41,982 nt of DNA from Clostridium sp. Its GTDB lineage: Bacteria; Bacillota; Clostridia; Peptostreptococcales; Peptostreptococcaceae. The stretch lies in assembly GCA_022782605.1 (NCBI GenBank), contig JALFMW010000201.1, positions 1 through 41,982 of the forward strand, given 5' to 3'. Positions 1 through 8,146 of the stretch are shown here, piece after piece. A model generated the notes under the pieces. It searched no databases. It was not told where the DNA came from and saw only the letters and a list, made by a program, of their open reading frames with translations. Made by a program: the position numbers and the translations under genes. Numbering within the stretch: position 1 is the stretch's first letter; every line of letters starts with the position of its first letter.

Positions 1-59
1 TAAATAAAAAAAATAATTAAATTATTGTAAAATAAGTAGAATTATTGTAATTTATAAGT

Positions 60-97
60 AGAGATATCTCCTTGTATCTCTGTTTGTTTTTTGTTAT
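60..97 (+). terminator. Possible terminator for a gene left of the window
   Basis: AGAGATA and TATCTCT form a 7-bp stem with an 8-nt loop, followed on the plus strand by a T-rich run (GTTTGTTTTTTGTT). This fits an intrinsic terminator for a plus-strand gene ending left of the window. Nothing else is recognisable in bases 1-130. Confidence 0.4.
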
Positions 98-136
98 GTG
101 TTGTTTAAATGTTTATTTATGTGTGTATGTAAACGG

Positions 137-168
137 AAAAAATAGGGCGATTTTTATCGTCCTATTTT
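137..168 (-). terminator. Terminator of the pilin-like operon
   Basis: Read on the minus strand, AAAATAGG-A-CGA pairs with TCG-C-CCTATTTT (one mismatch) and is followed by TTT. It lies just past the stop of the last pilin-like gene at 173. It is nearly symmetric, so it could also work on the plus strand. Confidence 0.6.
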
Positions 169-172
169 GCAT

Positions 173-694
173 TTAAAATTCTTTTATATAAGATTTAAAA
201 TAAGTTTCATATTTTTCATTATTTTTACTTAAAGAAAGTTTGACGGACACTTTATTTCCTTGAATCATCACCGATATAAAATCAACATAATCGCCAATTT
301 CATATCCCCCCGATTCACTATTTCCTCTACTATTTAATGTATTTATAAATAATTTATGATTTCTTTTATAACTAATTTCCTTATCTTTAACATCCCTATA
401 TGAATTTTTATATTTACATTTTATTGAATTAACATTTACATAGGAAGGTGTGTCGCCTGAAATAGTATTTCCATTTAAATCCCTTATACTTATAATTCCA
501 TCACTATTTTCTATAGTTTTATTAATTTGAAAACACATTTCTTCTCCCTGTTCATATAGTTCAACTCTATCTTCTACTGATGTTTTATACTTGCTGCCAT
601 GCAATAATAAAGTGTACAAGCTAATGGAAATAGTGATAACTATGAATGAGGATATTACAGTTTCTAGTAATAAGTATCCTTTTTTATTTTTCAT
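173..694 (-). CDS. Type IV pilin-like protein (minor pseudopilin)
   Basis: The protein has a class III (prepilin) signal: a short basic leader MKNKKG, then YLLLE with Glu at +5 of the mature protein, and a hydrophobic helix of about 20 residues. The remaining ~140 residues form a soluble domain I do not recognise. An upstream ATG exists at 724, but the ATG at 694 has a good Shine-Dalgarno (AGAAGG, spacing about 6) and puts the leader at normal length, so I start there. It overlaps the stop of the preceding gene by 11 bp (translational coupling). It is the last of four pilin-like genes. It probably needs a prepilin peptidase and assembly ATPase encoded elsewhere, since neither is in the window. 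It is likely a minor subunit that primes pilus or pseudopilus assembly; the exact role is unknown. Confidence 0.75.
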   Translation of the reverse strand: MKNKKGYLLLETVISSFIVITISISLYTLLLHGSKYKTSVEDRVELYEQGEEMCFQINKTIENSDGIISIRDLNGNTISGDTPSYVNVNSIKCKYKNSYRDVKDKEISYKRNHKLFINTLNSRGNSESGGYEIGDYVDFISVMIQGNKVSVKLSLSKNNEKYETYFKSYIKEF

Positions 695-1118
695 ACAAAC
701 CTTCTTTGTATAATACCCTTCCACTAACAGGGACTATTGTAATATACTTATAATCATCATCCTTACTAATAGTTATTGTTCCACCATTATTTATATATCG
801 TCCATCAGGATGAAAATATATAAGTGATGTATTTTGACCTATAGGAAAATTTAGATTCACATTTTGTGGTAGGATAACCTTCTTATCTTCTCTTTTATTT
901 CTATGTAAAACGTATGACCACTTATTATCTTCATTAACAAATCTTATATAAACATTTTTATTATCTAACATATTTTCTCTACGTACATATCTAATATCCG
1001 AACATAATTCTCTTGCAAATGATTCAATTTTATAACTATTATTTTCATATTTCATAAAACAAATACTAGATATTATGGCTATTATACTTATAGTTATTAC
1101 TAACTCTATGGTTGTCAC
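684..1118 (-). CDS. GspH/FimT-type pseudopilin, leader lost by frameshift
   Basis: The open frame begins at a GTG and reads (M)TTIELVITISII, which is the mature start of a prepilin (T-T-I-E, Glu at +5) without any leader. The leader is encoded just upstream in another frame: ATG at 1133-1135, 4 nt after the previous gene's stop and behind GAGGAG, reads M-K-S-D-G-M and then hits TGA. Removing the two bases TG at 1116-1117 would join it to the mature frame as MKSDG/MTTIEL, a perfect prepilin site. The rest (~130 residues) resembles GspH/FimT pseudopilins. As it stands, either a leaderless protein is made from GTG, or the gene is a frameshift pseudogene, phase-variable, or carries a sequencing error. 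Confidence 0.65.
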   Translation of the reverse strand: MTTIELVITISIIAIISSICFMKYENNSYKIESFARELCSDIRYVRRENMLDNKNVYIRFVNEDNKWSYVLHRNKREDKKVILPQNVNLNFPIGQNTSLIYFHPDGRYINNGGTITISKDDDYKYITIVPVSGRVLYKEGLYEK

Positions 1119-1138
1119 ATTCCATCACTCTTCATATA

Positions 1139-1741
1139 TCACTTCTCCTCGTAATTATAAAATGAAATTAAATCTGACACATTTATTCCTTTTATTTGTT
1201 CTTCATTTGAATTTTCTATTATATTTTCTTCTAAAGTTTCATCATCTATTTGTTCATCCTTAGCTTCTTCTGTTGCTTCTTTAATTCCAAACCAAGGGTT
1301 TTCAATTTTTAGATGTATTAAAACATCCCTTTGGTAATTATCTATTTTGCTTTTACACAAAATTTTATAATGTAAAAATTCTTTAGAGGAGTACTCTTGA
1401 TCAAATCCCATTTCAATAGAGGTATTTTTAAGAGTAGTACTTTGTATATATTTTGCTTTGTTTATAAAATCACTGCTATTATTCTTTGTTAAATAGTTAT
1501 AAAATTCATCTTCTTTTGTTGTATTTTTAATAATATAGTTCAATTCTTCCTCAATATTGCTACGAATAAGTTCAATAGCTCCCAAATTTTCTTCTTTAAG
1601 CTTTTCACTTTTATATTCTAAGTCACTTATCCTATTATTACTTAATATTAATCCTGAACATGTAACACAAAATAAGCTTATTATAGAAAATGTAATAAGA
1701 GACATAATTAAAATAGAACCTTTATTTTTTCTTAAAAACAT
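1139..1741 (-). CDS. PilX/GspK-like minor pilin component
   Basis: The N-terminus MFLRKNKG/SILIMSLITFSII resembles a prepilin leader followed by a hydrophobic helix, but the mature part lacks Glu at +5, as in GspK/PilX-type tip pseudopilins. The ~170-residue C-terminal part is acidic and Lys/Glu-rich, with no recognised enzyme motif. It overlaps the preceding pilin-like gene by 20 bp (1722-1741), and its stop lies 3 nt before the leader ATG of the next gene, so the four genes form one tight operon. The absence of Glu5 suggests a tip or initiation subunit rather than a polymerising one. The assignment rests on the N-terminus and context only. Confidence 0.65.
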   Translation of the reverse strand: MFLRKNKGSILIMSLITFSIISLFCVTCSGLILSNNRISDLEYKSEKLKEENLGAIELIRSNIEEELNYIIKNTTKEDEFYNYLTKNNSSDFINKAKYIQSTTLKNTSIEMGFDQEYSSKEFLHYKILCKSKIDNYQRDVLIHLKIENPWFGIKEATEEAKDEQIDDETLEENIIENSNEEQIKGINVSDLISFYNYEEK

Positions 1742-2087
1742 AAGTATCCAATTCTATTTCACTTTTATTTTCTTTTTCTAAAACTTTTACATTTAAGTTA
1801 TAACATTTATAATGACTCGTAGGTGTTGCTAAAGTTCTAACTGTAAAATTATTAATAGTATTTTCTTTGCTATATCCTTCATTAAGGTTACTATTTTTTA
1901 TATTAATTCTCTCATCTTCAATTATTTCCTTAGCAATATAAAGCATATCCCTCTTATGATGATTTTTTATCAGTAAATTGTTATTGTTATGTAATGTTTT
2001 TGTCATAACAAATACTATCATACTTATAATAAACAAGCTTATTACACATTCTAAAGTTGTAAATCCCTTTTCTTTTATCAATATCAT
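1722..2087 (-). CDS. Type IV prepilin-like protein (PilV/ComGD type)
   Basis: The leader MILIKEKG is followed by FTTLECVISLF, an excellent prepilin peptidase site (G/F, Glu at +5) with a hydrophobic helix to about residue 30. The total length, 121 residues, is typical of minor pilins. The start is uncertain: the ATG at 2087 directly abuts the Shine-Dalgarno AAAGG, whereas a TTG two codons downstream (2081) has better spacing. The gene begins 14 nt after the aroE stop and overlaps the next pilin-like gene, so it is probably co-transcribed with aroE. It is the first of four minor pilin-like genes. Confidence 0.75.
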   Translation of the reverse strand: MILIKEKGFTTLECVISLFIISMIVFVMTKTLHNNNNLLIKNHHKRDMLYIAKEIIEDERINIKNSNLNEGYSKENTINNFTVRTLATPTSHYKCYNLNVKVLEKENKSEIELDTYVFKKK

Positions 2088-2101
2088 CCTTTCTAAGTGT
2101 T

Positions 2102-2953
2102 TTACTTTAGTGAATTGAAATATATCCTCTTTATTTCTTCAACATCTTCTTCATTCGTCTTAATGTCTTCCCATATTTCATAGGCTAGAAGACCTTGGTT
2201 AATTAACATATTTATTCCATATATTACTTTTAAATTATTTTCCTTAGCCCAAGCTAATAACTTAGTTTCATGCGGTTTGTATACTATATCGCATACAGTT
2301 AAGTTTTTATGTGGCTTTATATGACAATCTATTGGACATTCCATGGAATTCATTCCTACTGGCGTAGTATTTATTAAAATATCTACACCCTCTAAATCAT
2401 TTTCTTCAAGAGGATTTAAATTATACGTTGCTTTTGTAGAAAAATTATTATTTATCAATTGTGAAATTTCTTTTGCATTTTTTTCACTTCTATTTCTAAT
2501 CTCCAAAGTAGCTACTTCTTTGTTTGCCAACGCTACTGCTATACTTCTACATGCTCCTCCTGCTCCTAATATGATGATATTTTTATTTTTCAAATCATAA
2601 TTTTCATCCAATAAAGATTTTACAAATCCAACTCCATCTGTATTATAACCAATTAATCTATTGTCCTTATTTTTTATTGTGTTTACTGCTCCAATTAGCA
2701 AAGCATTTTTATCCACTTCATCTAAATATGGTATTACATCAACTTTATATGGAATAGTCACATTACACCCTTTCATATTTAATGCTTTTATTCCAAAAAC
2801 TGCTTTTTCCAAGTTGTTTTTTTCTATTTCAAAACACATATAAACATTATTTTTCTTATATTTTTTTGATAAATAATTATGTATGCTTGGTGAAAAGCTT
2901 TGACTTACAGGTTGTCCAAAAAGACCTATTAATTTACTGCTTGAATTTATCAT
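2102..2953 (-). CDS. aroE: Shikimate dehydrogenase
   Basis: Shikimate dehydrogenase reduces 3-dehydroshikimate to shikimate with NADPH in the cytoplasm, in aromatic amino acid and chorismate synthesis. Visible signatures are the substrate motif SFSPSIHN (residues 19-26), NVTIPYK with catalytic Lys70, Asn91, YNTDGVGF with catalytic Asp106, the dinucleotide-binding loop GAGGACRS (about 130), and NTTPVGM. At 283 residues it is full length. The ATG has a clear AAAGGAG. It is followed after 14 nt by four pilin-like genes and preceded by the sensor kinase pair 55 bp upstream. Confidence 0.95.
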   Translation of the reverse strand: MINSSSKLIGLFGQPVSQSFSPSIHNYLSKKYKKNNVYMCFEIEKNNLEKAVFGIKALNMKGCNVTIPYKVDVIPYLDEVDKNALLIGAVNTIKNKDNRLIGYNTDGVGFVKSLLDENYDLKNKNIIILGAGGACRSIAVALANKEVATLEIRNRSEKNAKEISQLINNNFSTKATYNLNPLEENDLEGVDILINTTPVGMNSMECPIDCHIKPHKNLTVCDIVYKPHETKLLAWAKENNLKVIYGINMLINQGLLAYEIWEDIKTNEEDVEEIKRIYFNSLK

Positions 2954-3008
2954 AGATACTCCTTTATTATCTTTATTATCATTTATTTTATAATTTATAC
3001 TTATCTAA

Positions 3009-5501
3009 TTATAAGTAACAAATATTTTTATATTCATTATAGATAAAATTCTCATCTATTGTTTTAGTTATTTTTTGATTATTTTCCATATTTTTTTCAA
3101 TATGAAGTTCTATTTCTATTAGTATACTATCCTCTTGGTTGGTTTTCAAATCTATCTTGCCTTTATACATATTCACAATAAGTTTAGCAATGGACATACT
3201 TAAGCTTAGAATTTTATCTTCATAATTATTTAGATGCTGTTTATAGTCGTATTGTTTAAGATTTTCTATTTCAATAGTTACTTTATTTTCTTTTATTTTT
3301 ATATTAAAGTTGATAGTGCTATTTACCCTTGAATTCTTAACAACTACAGATAAAATAGTTAGTATAGCCTTTGATATATCACCTGGATCTATTTCAACAT
3401 ACGCTTCTTCTTCATTTGTATCAAATAAAATATTAATATTTTTATTTATAGTGTGTTTATTCAACTCTGTAACAATATCCTCACATAAAGATACTATTTC
3501 ATATATTACTTTATTATTTTTATAATAATTACTTTCAAGTTTTGATAATTCCATCATCTTATTTATTAAAGTAATAAGAATTTCTACATGCTTTTTCATA
3601 ATAGCAATACAATTTGCAAACTCCCCTTTTGGCTCTCTTTTTATGATATCTTTACAGATTCTTTCAATAAACTGATTGCTAGTATGAAGTAAATTGGCTG
3701 GTGTTAATAATTCATGAGACATATTAATAAAGAATTCATCTCTATCTTTTATAATATTTTCACGCTCTTCTATTTCTTTTTTCATAGATTCAACTTTTAT
3801 CTCTTCGGTAATATCTCTTATTATCAATACCATCTTTGTGGATTTATTTACGTCTATAAGTACTACACTACTTTCAATATTTATTATATTTCCATATCCA
3901 TCTTTTAATGTTTTTCGTATATATTTTATACTTTCATTTATATTACCCGAACTTATTGATAAATCATTGTATATTTCATCAAAGTCCATATTTTCTATAT
4001 CTTGTATTTTAAATATATCAAAAAAAGTATTATTGGCATATTCAAATTCTTTACTTTCATAATCTAATACACATATAGCCTCTGGTATAGTATCTATAAG
4101 TGTCTTATACTCACTAGTACTTGCTTCTAATTCACTTAATAAGTTTTTGTATTTGGATATGTCTTTTATTTCAATTAAGCTTAACTCTTCATTATTTTCA
4201 TTAAATTTTATTCTATCAATATACAATGTGATTTTTTTATTATTTTCATCAATATAATTTATTTTTCCTTTTGTTCCCTCATTTAAAATAATATTTTTAA
4301 TTGTAGGGTTATACAGTATACCCTTCAATTTTTTATTATCATAAAGAATCTCTTTATTTTTTTCTAGTATTATAGTGTAAGGAATATTTTCTACAATTTT
4401 CTTATATTTTATATCATTTTCTTGTATTTTTAATTCTACTTTATTTTCATATGTAATATCTGATAATATACAAATTACACTTGATGATTCATATTCTTCA
4501 TATAAAGAAAATACACATTCAAATAATCTTCCATCTTTACCTGTTATTCTCGTAACAACCTTCTTACTATAATATCTTGCTTTCTCAATACTTCCAGTAA
4601 ATTTTTCTTTTTCCACTATATTATCATTTAGAAAGTCCTCTAAATTTGTTGGACTATTATTATCATCATATTTATTAAACATAGTTTTAAATACAATATC
4701 ATTATTATTTATAATATAATTATCTTCATCTATAAGTAATGCACTCTTTTTAAATTGACCTAAAAGAGTGTGCAAGTTTTCTTCTTTTAGATTATAATCT
4801 TTTTCTAAAAGTTTATTAACAACTCGATAGTTATTTAATTTTTCATTATATAGTTTCATATTAATTGCACTTCTACTTAAACTACTTTCTACTTTTAAAA
4901 ATCTAATATGAGGCTCTTCAATATATGTTTTATAAACCTTATAAAATATTATTAATGCAAATAATAAATCTAAAATTATATTACTGTATATTAATAACTT
5001 AATAGTATGTGTTTGTAAAATATAAATAAAATTCAATATATAAAATGCTAAAATTACTTGTACTGCTTTATTACATTTCTCATAAAAATAGAAAATATTA
5101 AATGATATAAGACCTATAATCATTGCATTATTTAAATTGAGATAAATATTGTTTTGCGACAAAATAAATGAAAATACACATAATATATAATCTAGTATTA
5201 GAATAATCTTTTTAGGTGTTCTAATTTTTTTATAATCGAATAAAAAATAAAAAATCATTAAAATTACTATATTCTCAACAATAAACATATATAATAATCC
5301 ATAATTATTCATAACTAAACTATCTATCTTCATTCTATTTAAGATATAAGATATCTTCATTATCAAAATAGTAGTAATTAGAATTAATTGAATTAAATCT
5401 TTTTTGCTTTTTGTCGTCAATACACTTGTATATATAACAAACCAAATACATAAGAACAAAGAAGCAATAAGAGTATTTAAATTAATAATAAAATTATACA
5501 T
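3009..5501 (-). CDS. Membrane PAS sensor kinase: phospho-acceptor His kept, ATPase domain degenerate
   Basis: The first ~195 residues hold about seven hydrophobic segments. Three PAS-like modules follow (about 225-345, 350-455 and 460-575; the last has TLIDTIPEAICVLD), then a HisKA domain with an intact H-box, FFINMSHELLTP, where His596 is encoded at 3714-3716. The region that should be HATPase_c is badly eroded: the N-box reads TILSVVVKNSR instead of the usual NLLSNAIKFT form, no DxGxG G1 motif exists (IENLKQYDY), and the G2 glycines are replaced (LSLSMSIAKLIV). It should therefore be able to receive but not bind or transfer ATP phosphate. It starts 22 bp after the next kinase and is surely co-transcribed with it. 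No response regulator is adjacent. ATG with GGGGGG Shine-Dalgarno. Confidence 0.85.
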   Translation of the reverse strand: MYNFIINLNTLIASLFLCIWFVIYTSVLTTKSKKDLIQLILITTILIMKISYILNRMKIDSLVMNNYGLLYMFIVENIVILMIFYFLFDYKKIRTPKKIILILDYILCVFSFILSQNNIYLNLNNAMIIGLISFNIFYFYEKCNKAVQVILAFYILNFIYILQTHTIKLLIYSNIILDLLFALIIFYKVYKTYIEEPHIRFLKVESSLSRSAINMKLYNEKLNNYRVVNKLLEKDYNLKEENLHTLLGQFKKSALLIDEDNYIINNNDIVFKTMFNKYDDNNSPTNLEDFLNDNIVEKEKFTGSIEKARYYSKKVVTRITGKDGRLFECVFSLYEEYESSSVICILSDITYENKVELKIQENDIKYKKIVENIPYTIILEKNKEILYDNKKLKGILYNPTIKNIILNEGTKGKINYIDENNKKITLYIDRIKFNENNEELSLIEIKDISKYKNLLSELEASTSEYKTLIDTIPEAICVLDYESKEFEYANNTFFDIFKIQDIENMDFDEIYNDLSISSGNINESIKYIRKTLKDGYGNIINIESSVVLIDVNKSTKMVLIIRDITEEIKVESMKKEIEERENIIKDRDEFFINMSHELLTPANLLHTSNQFIERICKDIIKREPKGEFANCIAIMKKHVEILITLINKMMELSKLESNYYKNNKVIYEIVSLCEDIVTELNKHTINKNINILFDTNEEEAYVEIDPGDISKAILTILSVVVKNSRVNSTINFNIKIKENKVTIEIENLKQYDYKQHLNNYEDKILSLSMSIAKLIVNMYKGKIDLKTNQEDSILIEIELHIEKNMENNQKITKTIDENFIYNEYKNICYL

Positions 5502-5523
5502 TACGCCCCCCTATTAATAAACA

Positions 5524-7914
5524 CTAAGCTAAATAGATATCCGAAAACTCTAAATCAATGGATTCTTTATCAATTATAAAGTCTTCTATATTACTTCTAT
5601 TTTCCTTAGTACTCTCTAAAAAATTATCTTTTAGAATTACTTCAAACTTACTTCCACATCCGATTTTACTATTAACTTTAATTTTAGCATGATGTAAAAG
5701 AGCTAGTTTTTTTACTAGATATAATCCTACTCCTGTACCTTCAGCAGTTCTTGATAAGGATCTATTAACTTGTTCAAAATTTTCAAATATAAAATCAATC
5801 TTATTGCTAGGGATTCCACTTCCATTATCTTTAATACCTATAGTCACATCTTTTTTATCTACTGTTAACAATACTATTATTTCCCCCCCAGATTCTGTGA
5901 ATTTTATTGCATTTGATAATATATTTAGTAAAATCCTTTCAATTATATCTTTATCTATATAAACTAATACTTCTCTTTTATTACTTTCAAAGCTTATATC
6001 CAGTCCTTTTTGTTTAGTATAATCTCTACATAGCTCCACTAGTTTTTCCAAATAATCAACTAAATTATAAGTCTTATAATCTCTAAAATGTATTCCTGCC
6101 TCTATGTTGCTAATTTCCTCTATGTTATTTAATAGCCTTTTCAATCTATATGAATTTTGTCTAACTGTTCTAGTATAAGTTCTTATTCCATTGTAATTAT
6201 ATATTTCCTTTTTATTGTCTAATAATTTATTGATTTCAAAAATTGTATTTATTGGCTTTTTCATATTTGAAGACGCTCTTATTAAAAATTCAGTTTTAAA
6301 CTTATTTCTTTCTTTTATAATTTGTAAATTATTATATACAGCTTCCATTTGCTTTTCTATCTCCAAATCTCTTACAACAATAAGTAAATTGTTTTGTTTT
6401 GGAACTTCTTCTATTGCTACAGAAATTTTTTTATTTTTTATATCATTTATATAAAATTTCTTAAAATTAGATTCTGGTTTATTTTCTATATACGAATCTA
6501 TTATTTTATTAAAAGACTCAACTCCCACATCTTTTAATAATCTCATCATATATTTATTCGTATATACTTGTTTTTTAGTATATTTGTTAACTAAGATAAT
6601 ACCTTCTGGTAAAGTTTGAAGTAATGCAAAGTAGGTCTTTTTATTTTCTTCTAATTTATTTAAAGCAACCTCATATTCTGTTATATCGCTCATAATTGAT
6701 AAAATCATTTGCTTATTATTAAGAGATAGTGTAGTTGATACAAAGTCTACTATTCTACCATTTTCAAGTTTCAATTGACTTCTTTCTTCTACTGTAAGAT
6801 CATTCTTTAATGCAAATATATTATGTCTAAATTCATCTTTACTACTTTTATCAATTTGTTTAATTATTTTCTCATCCGTACATGTATATGAGTTAAGTTT
6901 CAGCATATCCATGGCAATTTTATTCATATAACTTACATTAGTTCCATCATGAATAATTATGCCATCACTTAATATATCCATTAAAGTTTTATATCTTAAT
7001 TCACTTTTCTTTAACTTTTCTTCTTCAATAGATATATCTGTAACATCTTTTATCTCAAAAATTAACATTTCTTCTTCATTATAATAATCTTTTACTACAG
7101 CTACATCATACTTTTTATTAAGAAAATCTATTTTAATAAAATTTCTTTTCTGATCATTTAAATTCCCCTCATTACACAAGAAATCATCATCAGGGTCTAT
7201 ATGTAGTATATTCCTAATAAATTCTTCTGAATTAAATTTTTCACTTTGCAAGTTATTCTCTAAGATAAATTGATCAAAATATCTATTTTTAAAAATGCAT
7301 TCATATGTGGATTTTTTTATAATTATAATAGGTATGTCTATAACTTCAACTATGCTAGCAAGTTTATCATTTACTGATTTAATATTTTCATTCATATAAG
7401 TATTTATGATAGATTCTTTCTCTATCTCATCTATTTTTTTTGAAATATCTTTTTTGTTCATTGATAGTTTATTTTTATTAAGTTGATTATCATGATATTT
7501 TACATATATATTATTGGTACAGATTAAATTAATAATATATATGTTGATTATAATTTCATAGATTCTACTTCCCATAAAGGATGTTTTTGTTTCAATATAA
7601 ATTAATGCTAAAGTAAATAATACTGGTAAAGCATATTTAATAATATTAGATTCACTTTTCTGTTTGATAATAAATATAAAAAATAATTTAATTATTACAC
7701 AAGTAATATATATCTCATTAATAGATTTCAAAGTAAAATTTATATTATATATTTTTAGTTGTATTGCCATAATTTCTAAAGTGAATATTAATATAAAAAA
7801 TAGTAGTTTTTTATCTTTAGACGTTTTATATAAAATTATAAATAATAAAGGTATTACTATATTGGTAATTACTCTTAATAAAATTAATAAATCATTGTAT
7901 TGATATAAGACCAT
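5524..7914 (-). CDS. Membrane PAS sensor kinase: ATPase domain intact, phospho-acceptor His missing
   Basis: The layout matches its neighbour: about 140 residues of hydrophobic segments, a linker with coiled-coil character, three PAS-like modules (about 190-300, 305-415 and 420-525), then a dimerisation region and a C-terminal HATPase_c domain. The ATPase motifs are textbook: N-box LLNILSNAIKF (Asn668), G1 DNGSGIP (Asp696), F-box FENFEQVN and G2 GTGVGLYLVKKL. The H-box is not: where kinases have S-H-E-L-K-T-P this protein has S-S-N-M-K-K-P, so the acceptor position is Ser549 (6268-6270). It cannot autophosphorylate conventionally. It is the first gene of the two-gene operon, with a strong AAAGGGGGG Shine-Dalgarno. 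No convincing promoter was identified in the ~210 bp upstream. Confidence 0.85.
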   Translation of the reverse strand: MVLYQYNDLLILLRVITNIVIPLLFIILYKTSKDKKLLFFILIFTLEIMAIQLKIYNINFTLKSINEIYITCVIIKLFFIFIIKQKSESNIIKYALPVLFTLALIYIETKTSFMGSRIYEIIINIYIINLICTNNIYVKYHDNQLNKNKLSMNKKDISKKIDEIEKESIINTYMNENIKSVNDKLASIVEVIDIPIIIIKKSTYECIFKNRYFDQFILENNLQSEKFNSEEFIRNILHIDPDDDFLCNEGNLNDQKRNFIKIDFLNKKYDVAVVKDYYNEEEMLIFEIKDVTDISIEEEKLKKSELRYKTLMDILSDGIIIHDGTNVSYMNKIAMDMLKLNSYTCTDEKIIKQIDKSSKDEFRHNIFALKNDLTVEERSQLKLENGRIVDFVSTTLSLNNKQMILSIMSDITEYEVALNKLEENKKTYFALLQTLPEGIILVNKYTKKQVYTNKYMMRLLKDVGVESFNKIIDSYIENKPESNFKKFYINDIKNKKISVAIEEVPKQNNLLIVVRDLEIEKQMEAVYNNLQIIKERNKFKTEFLIRASSNMKKPINTIFEINKLLDNKKEIYNYNGIRTYTRTVRQNSYRLKRLLNNIEEISNIEAGIHFRDYKTYNLVDYLEKLVELCRDYTKQKGLDISFESNKREVLVYIDKDIIERILLNILSNAIKFTESGGEIIVLLTVDKKDVTIGIKDNGSGIPSNKIDFIFENFEQVNRSLSRTAEGTGVGLYLVKKLALLHHAKIKVNSKIGCGSKFEVILKDNFLESTKENRSNIEDFIIDKESIDLEFSDIYLA

Positions 7915-8118
7915 TATACTCCCCCCTTTGTCACTAAAATATAATAGTTTGTATTTTAAATATATTTAATCCAATTTTTTCATTATATATAGGTTATATT
8001 TTAAGTAAGTATATTTAAATTTATATTATCCTCTCTGTTTTTATCATATAATTCATGTTATCATAAGTACTTCAAATATTTTGTCGCTTCCTGGTTAATA
8101 GAATAACTTCTATACGAC

Positions 8119-8146
8119 AAAAAAAGCCTTATTCAAGGCTTTTTTC
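8119..8146 (-). terminator. sigK terminator overlapping its stop codon
   Basis: On the minus strand AAAAAAGCCTT-GAAT-AAGGCTTTTTT forms an 11-bp stem ending in a T-run. The last codons and TAA stop of sigK (8129-8131) lie inside the hairpin, so the ribosome ends translation within the terminator. Confidence 0.8.

Noticed and set aside
8081..8090. TTTTGTCGCT as a 0A box upstream of the kinase operon
   Set aside because: The core TGTCGAA is not met (GCT instead of GAA) and no promoter could be placed next to it.
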